A stretch of 25,586 nt of DNA from JBCDBL01 sp039183635 (GCA_039183635.1 JBCDBL010000059.1:1-25586), one strand, 5' to 3'. Positions 1-7,246 are shown, counted from the first letter of the stretch. Notes: generated by a model from the sequence alone, not told the origin. Made by a program: numbers and translations.

Positions 1-70
1 CCCATAGGTTTTGGCGTGCGCGTGTTAGCGCCGGGATCTGTCTGCACGTGTCTGAAATCTGTTGCACCAG

Positions 71-131
71 ATCCCGGATCGCTCGATTTTCTAACCAGGT
101 CAAAGACCTGGAGAAAACCGGCGTCCGGGAT
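71..131. repeat. Nested inverted repeat
   Basis: The outer arms ATCCCGGA (71-78) and TCCGGGAT (124-131) pair perfectly. They enclose a second hairpin with arms CCAGGTC (95-101) and GACCTGG (105-111). This resembles the dispersed intergenic palindromes found in many alphaproteobacteria. Function is unknown; it may be a transposition-derived repeat or an RNA stem at a transcript end. Confidence 0.5.
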
Positions 132-162
132 GACCGGATATATTGATGAATCCCCACAAACC

Positions 163-253
163 CTAGAGCACGTCTCATTTAATTGGATTCATATGACGTG
201 CTATAGGTCTTTGTTTACGCATGTCTTTTACGCAAAAGCGGATAGCGCTTTTG
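163..253 (+). repeat. Two-hairpin interspersed repeat, copy A
   Basis: The first hairpin has 12-base arms (163-174 and 195-206) with one mismatch, around a spacer containing TCATTTAATT. The second has arms CAAAAGCG/CGCTTTTG just upstream of and up to 253. A second copy in the same orientation lies at about 1573-1660. The two share long identical stretches, including CATATGACGTGCT and TGTCTTTTACGCAAAA, so this is a dispersed repeat family rather than chance secondary structure. Confidence 0.7.
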
Positions 254-431
254 TATTCGTTCGCCTACGAATTATAACTTCGCATGAGATGCGAAGCTGC
301 AGCGCTTGTGACGAAAAATGTCACCGTGTTGTCCCTGACAAGCCACGCGAAACGCCCCAGATTTTAATCATCGACCGGGGGTTTTGGGGCGGACGATTGT
401 AAAGCCGCAAACCTTCTAAGGAGTTCTGGTC

Positions 432-785
432 ATGGTGAAATCTATTCTAAAGTACGGGCCCATCGTCCTGTTTTTGGCCGCGCCCGTTGCAGTGGGCGCT
501 GCTGCGGGAACCTCTTCTGAAACCGCCCCGGCCGTCGCGGTCGCCGCGCAAACAAAACCCCTCAACGAGATGTCCGCAGACGATTTGCGCGGCCGTCCTG
601 TTTTCGGCGCCGACGCCTCAGAAATCGGCCGCATCGCAGATGTGGAAGAAGGCGCCGACGGCGCGCGCGAGGCGGTCATACAGACGATCGACCCGACAAG
701 CGGCGCCGTTTCAACGATGCGGACGCCTTTATCGGGCCTCAAAATGTCAGCAGACGGCGTCCTGGTGATGGAGGCGTCAAGCTGA
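432..785 (+). CDS. Small exported PRC-barrel-like protein
   Basis: This is a 117-residue protein with a signal peptide: MVKSILKYGP, a hydrophobic stretch to about residue 25, and an Ala-rich cleavage region. The mature part contains LNEMSADDLRGRPVFGADASEIGRIADV. This matches the start of PRC-barrel domains, where a G(R)xVxGxDGxxIGxVxDV strand pattern is followed by a second strand pair (here AVIQTID and the C-terminal GLKMSADGVLVME). Such small periplasmic PRC-barrel proteins are common in alphaproteobacteria and mostly uncharacterised. The start is supported by AAGGAG at 418-423, eight bases before the ATG. It stands alone and is convergent with the next gene, sharing a terminator. The PRC assignment is inferred from the motif; no specific role can be given. 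Confidence 0.7.
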   Translation: MVKSILKYGPIVLFLAAPVAVGAAAGTSSETAPAVAVAAQTKPLNEMSADDLRGRPVFGADASEIGRIADVEEGADGAREAVIQTIDPTSGAVSTMRTPLSGLKMSADGVLVMEASS

Positions 786-867
786 ATGCTTGGGTTTTTA
801 AGAATATGCGACGGAGCCCCCCAGCGTCTTTAAGCCTTGCTTAAACGCACCCCTCCCGTCGTATATA

Positions 868-903
868 AGGCGCAGGCGAATTATAAATTCGTCTGCGCCT
901 TTT
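868..903. terminator. Bidirectional intrinsic terminator
   Basis: Arms of 15 bases (868-882 and 886-900) pair with a single G-T type mismatch around a 3-base loop. T-rich runs flank the hairpin on both strands (TTTTTATAT after it, the complement of ATATAAGG before it). It sits between two convergent genes and so should stop transcription from both. Confidence 0.85.
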
Positions 904-921
904 TATATGTAAGGATGAAAA

Positions 922-1536
922 TCAACCCAGCCGCACCGATTGAACGCCACGGTCAGACGCCTCGCACAGGACCGGGCGCACGGAGGCGGCCCCGCGCCAT
1001 TCGGCGATGACGTCCATTTCCACGCGCCATACGCCACCCTCAAGACGGTCGGCCGCCGTCACGCCTCGAACATAGGAGTTAACGGCGCCTTCATAGGATA
1101 AGAGCCGACCAGCCTCATCCGCGCACGCCTCAACCGCGCCGGCGGAGCCTGCGATAGGCCGCGTTCGCCCGTCTGGCGCCGAAGACCATCCGTCAGCGGC
1201 GTACGGATCGCCTGCCCGTCGGTAGCTTGTGGAATACCCTTTCGGCGGCGGCGCCGGCGGGTAAGCCCGATGATAGGTCGTGTTGCGGCGGCGATCGTCT
1301 AAAATCGCGTCCAGCACAAGCGCGCCGACCACGACGCCCGCCACAATAGCCACTGCGTCGCCGTCGACTTTACTATGGCGCCTATGGCGATGGTGATGAC
1401 GATGATATCCGTGTTTGTAGGCGCGATGTCCGCCGTAGTCATAATAATCATCGCCGGCGACAGCGACGCCCCCGGCCATAAACAAACCTGTTGAGGCTGT
1501 TAAGGCCGCTGTAAAAGACAAAATCAATTTACGCAT
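922..1536 (-). CDS. His-rich exported protein of unknown function
   Basis: The protein has 204 residues counted from MRKLILSF, which begins a clean signal peptide; an in-frame start 17 codons earlier would bury it behind an Arg-rich leader. After cleavage near VAVAGDD there is a Tyr/His-rich segment with many His and Arg residues (HGYHRHHHRHRRH, about residues 42-54). A hydrophobic Gly/Ala/Val stretch follows (about 60-78, AIVAGVVVGALVLDAI) that could be a membrane segment or glycine zipper, then a Pro-rich linker. The C-terminal ~75 residues form a small domain with two cysteines (EACADEAGR and RPVLCEASD). I do not recognise the family. The His cluster could bind metal, but that is inference. 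Its transcript ends at the shared terminator at 868-903. Confidence 0.7.
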   Translation of the reverse strand: MRKLILSFTAALTASTGLFMAGGVAVAGDDYYDYGGHRAYKHGYHRHHHRHRRHSKVDGDAVAIVAGVVVGALVLDAILDDRRRNTTYHRAYPPAPPPKGYSTSYRRAGDPYAADGWSSAPDGRTRPIAGSAGAVEACADEAGRLLSYEGAVNSYVRGVTAADRLEGGVWRVEMDVIAEWRGAASVRPVLCEASDRGVQSVRLG

Positions 1537-1572
1537 ATCGCGTCTCGCCTTACCAAAAGCGCCCCCGCTTCT

Positions 1573-1660
1573 TAAAGCGCGTCTCATTTAATTGAATTCA
1601 TATGACGTGCTCTAGGTCTGTGTACGCGTGTCTTTTACGCAAAACTGGTATCCACTTTTG
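1573..1660 (+). repeat. Two-hairpin interspersed repeat, copy B
   Basis: This is the second copy of the repeat seen at 163-253, in the same orientation. It shares GTCTCATTTAATTG, ATTCATATGACGTGCT and TGTCTTTTACGCAAAA with copy A and differs by a few substitutions and a 2-base gap. It lies between the start of the His-rich gene and the end of ribF. The last hairpin is kept (CGCAAAA ... TTTTGCG), although the bases between the arms differ. Confidence 0.7.
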
Positions 1661-1715
1661 CGTGACACGCGCCAGGCAACCGGACGTTACAAATAAGGCG
1701 AAAATGTGACCGGTT

Positions 1716-2660
1716 TTACGAGGGAGAAAGGACCGCATCGGCGAGGCGTCGGGCTTTGGCGGCGTCTTTTTTGATTTGCTCTTGCAGCGCGTCGAGGCCG
1801 TCAAACGCCTGCTCAGGCCTTAAAAAGTCATAAAACGCCACCGCCGCCGTCTTCCCGTAAAGATCGCCGTCAAAACCGAACAAATGCACCTCCAACCGCG
1901 GCGCATCGCCCTTTACGGTCGGGCGACGGCCGAAATTGGCGACGCCGGCATAGAGCGCGCCCTCTACGTTTACAGTCACCGCATAAACGCCGTATCGCGG
2001 CTCCACAAGGTCGCCGAGCCAGATATTGGCTGTTGGAAATCCAATGGTGCGTCCGCGTTTGTCGCCCTCCGACACAACGCCCTCGACGAACCAGGGCCGC
2101 CCAAGAATATCCGCAGCGCGCTTGGGATCGCCGTTTCTCAACGCCGCGCGCACATCCGTTGAGGAGTATTTATCTTCATTATCCCGGGCAGAGCGGGGCT
2201 CTACGATATGTACGGCAAGGCCCGCCGAAGCGCCCAGGGCCTTTAAAGCATCGACGCCGCCGGCCCGGCGCGCGCCGAAACGAAACTCGCCGCCCACAAC
2301 CACGCCCTTGAGCTTCAACCCGTCCACCAGGACATCCCGGACAAACGCCTCCGGCGTCAGGGCCGCCATCGCCGCATCGAAGGGAAGAACGAAAATCGGA
2401 TCGCAGCCGAGATCGTTCAAAAGGCGCGCTTTATCGGAGACGCGCATCAATAAAAAGGGCGGCGCATCGGCTTGAAAAAAACGCCTCGGGTGGGGCTCAA
2501 ACACGGCTGCGCCAAGGGGCGCGGCCAAACCTTGCGCAAAACGCGCCGCCTCGGCGATCAGAGCCTGATGGCCTTTATGAACGCCATCGAAATTGCCGAG
2601 CGCCGCCACCGCGCCCTCAGCGTCAGACAATCGATCTTTTCCGTACGAAATCAGCCTCAT
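1716..2660 (-). CDS. ribF: Bifunctional riboflavin kinase/FMN adenylyltransferase
   Basis: RibF converts riboflavin to FMN and then FAD in the cytoplasm. The N-terminal adenylyltransferase domain shows LGNFDGVHKGH (about residues 21-31), the nucleotidyltransferase HxGH-type signature, followed by FEPHPRRFF. The C-terminal riboflavin kinase domain has GRTIGFPTANI (about residues 203-213) and the YGVYAV and GVANFGRRPT strands typical of the family. The length from MRLISYGKDR is 314 residues, normal for RibF. Two earlier in-frame starts would only add a non-conserved leader. It is a single gene on this strand, divergent from cheY; the 175 bases between them must carry both promoters. In many proteobacteria ribF neighbours ileS/lspA, which is not the case here. 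Confidence 0.93.
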   Translation of the reverse strand: MRLISYGKDRLSDAEGAVAALGNFDGVHKGHQALIAEAARFAQGLAAPLGAAVFEPHPRRFFQADAPPFLLMRVSDKARLLNDLGCDPIFVLPFDAAMAALTPEAFVRDVLVDGLKLKGVVVGGEFRFGARRAGGVDALKALGASAGLAVHIVEPRSARDNEDKYSSTDVRAALRNGDPKRAADILGRPWFVEGVVSEGDKRGRTIGFPTANIWLGDLVEPRYGVYAVTVNVEGALYAGVANFGRRPTVKGDAPRLEVHLFGFDGDLYGKTAAVAFYDFLRPEQAFDGLDALQEQIKKDAAKARRLADAVLSPS

Positions 2661-2835
2661 AGCCGCCCTCATACTGGCGCCCAAGCCCCAACGCAACGAA
2701 AACACGCCGCCGCGCAACTTAAGGATGTTTGCGTTAACGCGATTTTTAAGGCCTTCGGTCTATCGTCTTTTTTCGCCGGCCGTATCCATGACGGCGACGC
2801 AAAAACAAGACTGCTACAATAATGGAGCGACCTTA

Positions 2836-3222
2836 ATGGCCGTAGACCTTTCAATGCCCGTCCTCGTCGTGGACGACTACAAGACGATGATCCGCATTAT
2901 TCGCAACCTTTTAAAACAGCTTGGCTTTCAAAATGTCGACGACGCCGCCGACGGCGCGCAAGCGCTGCAAAAGCTACGAGCGAACAAATACGGTCTTGTG
3001 ATTTCCGACTGGAACATGGAGCCGATGACCGGTTACGAATTGTTGCAGGAAGTGCGTAAAGACGACCGTCTGAAGCCGACGCCTTTCATCATGATCACAG
3101 CGGAATCGAAGACGGAAAACGTCGTTGCAGCGAAAAAAGCAGGGGTCAACAATTACATTGTCAAACCCTTCAACGCCGCGACGTTGAAGACGAAAATTTC
3201 CGCCGTTCTCGGCGACTTTTAG
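2836..3222 (+). CDS. cheY: CheY-type single-domain response regulator
   Basis: A 128-residue receiver domain with no output domain. All active-site positions are visible: acidic pair D13/D14 (VVDDY), phospho-acceptor D58 (VISDWNM), T88 (MITAES) and K110 (IVKPFN). The text EPMTGYELLQEVR and GVNNYIVKPFN is typical of alphaproteobacterial CheY proteins that bind the flagellar switch. GGAG at 2824-2827, eight bases before the ATG, fixes this start; the longer open frame from 2593 runs through the ribF promoter and is not used. The gene is followed directly by cheZ, so the pair is a signal and its phosphatase. No cheA, cheW, cheR or cheB is in the window. Confidence 0.92.
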   Translation: MAVDLSMPVLVVDDYKTMIRIIRNLLKQLGFQNVDDAADGAQALQKLRANKYGLVISDWNMEPMTGYELLQEVRKDDRLKPTPFIMITAESKTENVVAAKKAGVNNYIVKPFNAATLKTKISAVLGDF

Positions 3223-3297
3223 AGGTTTTGGCGTGTGGGCTTTTACGCCTCATACGTGGACGTATGCGCCCGGCGCGCTGGTGTGGAGATAAGACGT

Positions 3298-3984
3298 ATG
3301 CCCGCACAGCAAGGTCATACCCCCCAAGGCGAGGCGAACGCCGCCGCCGTCATTGAGGTCTTAAATCGTTTGCGGGGGGTCGACGCCGACGCGCCGTTCG
3401 GCGCGGCGCTGCAAGTGGCCGAGGATTTCGTCAGCGCGGCGGAGGGCCTCGCCAAGGACGTCCAGGACGACGTCATCGGCGAAATCAGGGCGCTCGCCGG
3501 GCACATCGCCCGCACCCGGGCGGAAATCGCCGCATTACAGCCCAACAAAATCAAGAACAATCAGCTGCCCCAGGCCGGCCGGGAGCTGGAGGCGATCGTC
3601 CAGCATACGGAGACCGCGACAGGGACGATCATGGCCGCCGCCGAAGAGATCATGGGCGCCGATCCGTCCGATGCGGCCGCCTATCAGGAGACCGTGAACG
3701 ACAAGGTGATGGAGATTTTCGAGGCCTGTTCGTTCCAGGACATTACCGGCCAGAGAATCGAAAAGGTCATCCGCACCATCACCTATATCGAAACGCGCAT
3801 GTCCCGGCTTCTGGAAGCCGCCGGCATTGAAGATGCGGACTTCGCCACCGACGAAGAACAGGCCGAAGAGGCCCGGGCGGAGGAAAACCTTCTCCACGGA
3901 CCGCAACTTGTCGACGAGGCGTTAAACCAAAGCGCCGTCGACGACGTGTTCAGCCAGGACGATATCGACGCCCTGTTCGACTGA
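3298..3984 (+). CDS. cheZ: Chemotaxis phosphatase CheZ
   Basis: The protein (228 residues from this ATG) is largely helical and is predicted to dephosphorylate CheY-P. The CheZ signature CSFQDITGQRIEKVI is present, with D148 and Q152 at the positions equivalent to the catalytic-helper Asp and Gln of enterobacterial CheZ. The C-terminus VFSQDDIDALFD is an acidic amphipathic tail matching the place where CheZ proteins carry their CheY-binding helix. An acidic Glu/Ala-rich linker precedes it. The start is chosen because GGAG at 3284-3287 precedes ATG 3298; a GTG-initiated frame from 3235 would add 21 residues of weak conservation. It is co-directional with cheY, 75 bases downstream, and probably co-transcribed. 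Confidence 0.85.
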   Translation: MPAQQGHTPQGEANAAAVIEVLNRLRGVDADAPFGAALQVAEDFVSAAEGLAKDVQDDVIGEIRALAGHIARTRAEIAALQPNKIKNNQLPQAGRELEAIVQHTETATGTIMAAAEEIMGADPSDAAAYQETVNDKVMEIFEACSFQDITGQRIEKVIRTITYIETRMSRLLEAAGIEDADFATDEEQAEEARAEENLLHGPQLVDEALNQSAVDDVFSQDDIDALFD

Positions 3985-4268
3985 TCGCGTTTAGAGCGGA
4001 TAGCAGGCGAAGCGGATCACCAGCTCGCCGTGCACGGGTCCGCCAAAACAAAGACTTGGAGCCGTTAGTCGCCTTCATATTGAAGCATATCAGACGCAAA
4101 CGGCTCTAAAGCACGTCCCGGTTCATCAGATTCAGACGACGAACCGCACACAAACAAGAACTGAAAGCGATTGAGCGATCTCGATTGATCCGAGATCGCT
4201 TTAAAAGTAATCCCCGATCGACATGTCGCCTCCATACGCGCTGACGATTTAGGTCGGCAGGCGAATAC
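3985..4268. repeat. Hairpin-rich spacer
   Basis: No gene is supported. There is a nested hairpin at 4059-4106, with outer arms GAGCCGTT/AACGGCTC and an inner CTTCA/TGAAG pair. A perfect 10-bp hairpin lies at 4174-4200 (arms AGCGATCTCG and CGAGATCGCT, 7-base loop) and is followed by TTTAAAA. The second could terminate the cheYZ transcript, although it is about 190 bases past the cheZ stop and its T run is short. The minus-strand open frame at 4065-4367 crosses both structures and shows no family features. Confidence 0.5.
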
Positions 4269-4938
4269 ATGGACGAAAGATACGCTCAACTGAATGAGAG
4301 GCGCGTCCTTTCGCGGAGACAGAAGTGCGATCTTGCGTACAGTCGCGTTGCTCTCGCCGATCTTCATGTATGGCTGTTTGATCTAAAGAACGGTTTCGAC
4401 CCGAACCAACCACGCGCCCCAGCCGGGTTTCCCACAGGCGGTCAATGGACGGACGCCAATGGCCCGTTCGGCCGCAACCCTGTTACGCTTCGCGACGAGG
4501 AAGGCGGGTCCCATCGCGGTCACGCTATTCGCGACCATGTGGGCAAGACGAGCGCGCAGCTCAAAGCCCGCGTTAGACAGAAGCAGCGGCTTGCGCGACT
4601 TACGTCAAGAGTTCCGCGAATTGGCAAAATCGTCCAGCAGACTGCTGATAAAAACACGTTCACTCAGGGATCATTTCCCTCAACAGAGGCGGCGGACAAG
4701 CTCGTCAGAGCAACATTGGCGCGAAACGAGGATATTGTGAATCAAGTTGCGAGCGGAGGGATCAGGCGTAATCAGGTGATAGAAGCGAGGTTCCGTTCAA
4801 AGACAGGAAAAGAGGCTTTCGCGCGGGGGGCTGCGGGAACCTCGCATAAGATCGACCAAGGGCGTGCGCGTTGTGATACGCTACAATCCGAATTCTGAGC
4901 GGGGGTATAATATTGTGACCGCATTTCCGATCAGGTGA
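4269..4938 (+). pseudogene. RNase A-like (CdiA-CT type) toxin, frameshifted near its C-terminus
   Basis: As read, the frame ends at 4898 after 209 residues. Residues 1-42 are a helical leader, 43-61 are the linker FDPNQPRAPAGFPTGGQWT, and about 78-200 resemble the bacterial RNase A-like CDI toxin domain: GHAIRDHVGKTSAQLKAR (His85, His90, Lys93), then GSFPSTEAADKLVRATL and NEDIVNQV. The expected last strands are missing from this frame but appear in the +1 frame from about 4858 to 4938: GVRVVIRYNP ... GYNIVTAFPIR, then stop. In this family that strand carries a catalytic Thr (TAY/TAF). One extra base between 4825 and 4866 explains this; GGGGGG at 4825-4830 and GGG at 4860-4862 are the likely sites. 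The result is either a decayed toxin, a sequencing indel or a slippage switch. No secretion domain is present. The only ATG is at 4269, with a weak ribosome site. Confidence 0.75.
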
Positions 4939-4942
4939 CGCT

Positions 4943-5254
4943 ATGGCGAAGTTCAAAATTTCCAGAAATCTGAAAGCCACGTGGGGCGGTATTTTCTACC
5001 AGAACTCTGAAGAAGACTATCCAGATCTCAACGACCTTGTCACCGCCGATTTAGAGGTGACGACAAGGAAAGAGCTTGAAGAGGTCATCGCACTTTGCGA
5101 GGAGCTCCTAAAACCAGGATATACAGATGAAGAGCGCGAAGAACTTTGGTACGCCGCCGGCGCCGATTGGGGGTTTGACGCCGAAGGCCTTCTCAACGTC
5201 GCCGCGTTCATGCACGATGAATGGTCGAGAGAATTAAAGCGCAGATTCAGCTAG
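4943..5254 (+). CDS. Probable CdiI-like immunity protein for the upstream toxin
   Basis: This is a 103-residue acidic, soluble, mostly helical protein. Its start KISRNLKATWGGIFYQNSEED resembles the GGYF(H/Y)QD opening of CdiI-type contact-dependent inhibition immunity proteins. It is followed by the expected helices (ELEEVIALCEELLK, TDEEREELWYAAGADWGF) and a tryptophan-containing C-terminal helix. It begins 4 bases after the stop of the toxin's shifted frame, and the AGGTGA at 4933-4938 that overlaps that stop looks like its ribosome site. This coupling indicates the shifted frame is the original toxin end. The role, binding and neutralising the RNase, is inferred from position and resemblance. 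The frame is intact, as expected if immunity is kept while the toxin decays. Confidence 0.65.
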   Translation: MAKFKISRNLKATWGGIFYQNSEEDYPDLNDLVTADLEVTTRKELEEVIALCEELLKPGYTDEEREELWYAAGADWGFDAEGLLNVAAFMHDEWSRELKRRFS

Positions 5255-5315
5255 AGAAAATTATTTTTATACGTATCTTTTGTGCAAAATCTATGAACTC
5301 TATCAGTATACCGCC

Positions 5316-6269
5316 TCAATAGCCGCGTTGTCGATCAACAAGACCGGCCGGGATACGCCCTTCTTGAAGATCGATAATAGACTGCGCAAGTGTTTTCGCC
5401 GTAGAGACCGGCGTCGTAACGCTCGCGATATGCGGCGTCACGACGATCTTCGGATGCGACCAGAACGGATGGTCGCCGGGAAGCGGCTCCTCGCTGAAAA
5501 CGTCTAGCGTCGCGCCGGAAAGCTTGCCGGCGTCAAGCGCTGCCAGGAGGTCAGCGTCGCGCAGGTGCCCGCCACGGCCGACGCTGATGATGCTTGCGCC
5601 GTCGGGGAGCATCGCGAACAATTCAGCGCTCAAAATTCCGGTCGTGTCAGGCGTCAATGGCAGGAGGCAAACCAGAATGTCCGTGCGGGCCGCAAAATCC
5701 TTCAACTGATCATCACCATGAAAACAGGTGACGCCTTCGATCTCCTTCGCCGTTCGCGACCAACCGGCAAGATCGAAACCGAATGGTTTCAGGCCCTGAA
5801 GGGCGGCGCGGCCCAGAACGCCGAGCCCCATGACGCCAACCCGCCGCCGCCCCGCCAACAGCGGCAGTCGCCGCCGCCATGTTTTGTCATTTTGCCGGGC
5901 CCTATAGTCGAGCATATCTCGATGATGCGCCAGCACGCTCATCACCACATACTCCGTCATACCATCCGTCAACGCCGGGTCGACAAGACGGATCAGCGGA
6001 ACATCCGCAGGCAGATCCGTCACACCGACAACATGGTCCACACCGGCGCCCAGGGACAGAACGGCTTCAAGGTTCTGGAGCTTTGGGAAGACCCCTTCTC
6101 CCGGATTCCAGACAACCGCATAACGCACCGCGCCCGGGTCTTCCACCGCCGGCCAAAGCCCTATCGGCATGCCCGGCAACGCTTCAGACAGGGTCGTGAC
6201 AAACAGGGCCTGCATCTCCTCAAGCCCGTCGAATTCATTGTTCTCTCCACGCACAATAAACGCCAACAT
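5316..6269 (-). CDS. ghrA: Glyoxylate/hydroxypyruvate reductase A-type dehydrogenase
   Basis: This is a 317-residue member of the D-2-hydroxyacid dehydrogenase family, which reduces glyoxylate or hydroxypyruvate with NAD(P)H in the cytoplasm. The cofactor-binding motif is GLGVLG (G148-G153). The catalytic set is present: R232 in SVGRGGHL, E261 in FSEEPLPGDHPFW and H280 in VTPHIASVT. The N-terminal LSLGAGVDHV and LVDPALTDGMTEYV are the substrate-loop motifs typical of the GhrA subgroup. The length is normal. A strong AAGGAGG lies 8-9 bases before the start. It is 35 bases downstream of the HAD gene on the same strand, suggesting an operon. It converges on the toxin/immunity island. Confidence 0.9.
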   Translation of the reverse strand: MLAFIVRGENNEFDGLEEMQALFVTTLSEALPGMPIGLWPAVEDPGAVRYAVVWNPGEGVFPKLQNLEAVLSLGAGVDHVVGVTDLPADVPLIRLVDPALTDGMTEYVVMSVLAHHRDMLDYRARQNDKTWRRRLPLLAGRRRVGVMGLGVLGRAALQGLKPFGFDLAGWSRTAKEIEGVTCFHGDDQLKDFAARTDILVCLLPLTPDTTGILSAELFAMLPDGASIISVGRGGHLRDADLLAALDAGKLSGATLDVFSEEPLPGDHPFWSHPKIVVTPHIASVTTPVSTAKTLAQSIIDLQEGRIPAGLVDRQRGY

Positions 6270-6304
6270 GGAACGGCCTCCTTACGCTTCAGGGGTGCTG
6301 CGCG

Positions 6305-7174
6305 TCACCAGACAAGCCGCGGCAAGGCGCCGATCGCCGTCCGGCCCTCCGCTGCGAAAAACGCATTCAAACGTTCGCCGTCAAGGGCGCCGTCGTCGCT
6401 CTGCGCCTCCGCGCCGTGTATGCCCCCGCCGATGAATAGAACATCGACGTCCTGACCATTGGCGCCGGCGATGTCGGTGCCCATACCGTCGCCGATCGCG
6501 AGGACCTTCGACTTTTCGACCTTACGCCCCACGATCTGCGCCAAACGTTCGTAGGCGAGATTGTAAATCGGGTCATGGGGTTTTCCCACGTAAAGAGACT
6601 GCCCGCCAAGTTCAGTGTAAAACGCCGCGAGCGCGCCTGCACAATAAATAGTTTTATCGCCCCGTTTAACGATGATATCGGGATTGGCGCACAAAAGCGG
6701 CAAGCCTTTAGCCAAGGCGTCGTTAAAAAAGGCGCGATAATCTTCCGGCGTTTCGGTTTCATCGTCCCATAGGCCTGTGCAGATGATGAACCGGGCCGTA
6801 TCCAACGCCGCGCGCTCCAATCCAGTGCCTTCAAACAAGGCGTCGTCTCTGTCCGGCCCCAGATGAAACGCCGGTCCCGGCGCGCGGGCGGAGAGCTCCG
6901 CCCGGGTTGCGTCGCCCGACGTGACGACGCCGTCATAGGCCGCCGCCGGCAGGCCGAGGCGGTCGAGCTGCGCCGGGATCACAGATGAGGGACGCGGTGC
7001 GTTCGTCAGCAACAAAACAGGCCCGCGCTCTTTGCGAAACGCCGTCAGCGCCGCGGCGACGCCGTCGAACACCTCGCGGCCGTTATGGACGACGCCCCAG
7101 ACGTCGCACAGAAGCGCGTCATAGCGCTGCGCAATGTCGGACAGACCGGACAGTATGGGAATGTTATCGGACAT
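6305..7174 (-). CDS. HAD-superfamily class IIA sugar-phosphatase-like hydrolase
   Basis: The protein is 289 residues counted from MSDNIPILSGL. Motif I is LLCDVWGVVHNG with the nucleophile Asp24. The second Asp is replaced by Trp (DxWG), a recognised variant of this HAD IIA subgroup. Motif II is LLLTNAPRPS. The later YVGKPHDPIYNLAYER supplies the motif III lysine, and VLAIGDGMGTDIAGANGQ supplies the Mg-binding acids. The class IIA cap lies between motifs II and III. The substrate is unknown; relatives are called NagD-like or TIGR01459 proteins. A TTG 12 codons upstream could extend it, but the ATG gives the usual length. It is upstream of, and probably co-transcribed with, ghrA. Confidence 0.88.
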   Translation of the reverse strand: MSDNIPILSGLSDIAQRYDALLCDVWGVVHNGREVFDGVAAALTAFRKERGPVLLLTNAPRPSSVIPAQLDRLGLPAAAYDGVVTSGDATRAELSARAPGPAFHLGPDRDDALFEGTGLERAALDTARFIICTGLWDDETETPEDYRAFFNDALAKGLPLLCANPDIIVKRGDKTIYCAGALAAFYTELGGQSLYVGKPHDPIYNLAYERLAQIVGRKVEKSKVLAIGDGMGTDIAGANGQDVDVLFIGGGIHGAEAQSDDGALDGERLNAFFAAEGRTAIGALPRLVW

Positions 7175-7246
7175 GGCGTGGACATACGCCAAGGCGCGCG
7201 CAAACGTCAAACGCCCCCAAAACCGCCGTCAGGATTGACAAAAAAT

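Larger units (their letters stand above)
1..431. other. Intergenic region with hairpin repeats, no convincing gene
   Basis: I see no credible gene here; the open frame across 16-402 has no ribosome site and runs through several inverted repeats. It holds a nested inverted repeat (71-131), a two-hairpin repeat (163-253), a perfect 8-bp hairpin at 278-296 (arms CTTCGCAT/ATGCGAAG) and a 7-bp inverted repeat at 353-359 / 385-391 (CGCCCCA/TGGGGCG) just before the gene at 432. The promoter of the 432 gene should lie in the last ~130 bases, but I cannot point to clear -35/-10 boxes. Confidence 0.6.

Noticed and set aside
16..402. Plus-strand open frame of 128 codons
   Set aside because: It crosses several inverted repeats, has no ribosome site or signal peptide, and its composition looks non-coding.
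2719..2749. Three TTAA boxes upstream of cheY, possible CtrA site
   Set aside because: The spacings are 11 and 8 bases, not the 7 required for TTAA-N7-TTAA, so it is not a convincing CtrA site.
4065..4367. Minus-strand open frame upstream of and overlapping the toxin
   Set aside because: It spans two hairpins and the start of the toxin gene, with no recognisable motif.
5565..6455. Long plus-strand open frame (296 codons) opposite ghrA and the HAD gene
   Set aside because: It is a shadow of two well-supported minus-strand genes; its translation is rich in Arg/Pro/His with no domain.
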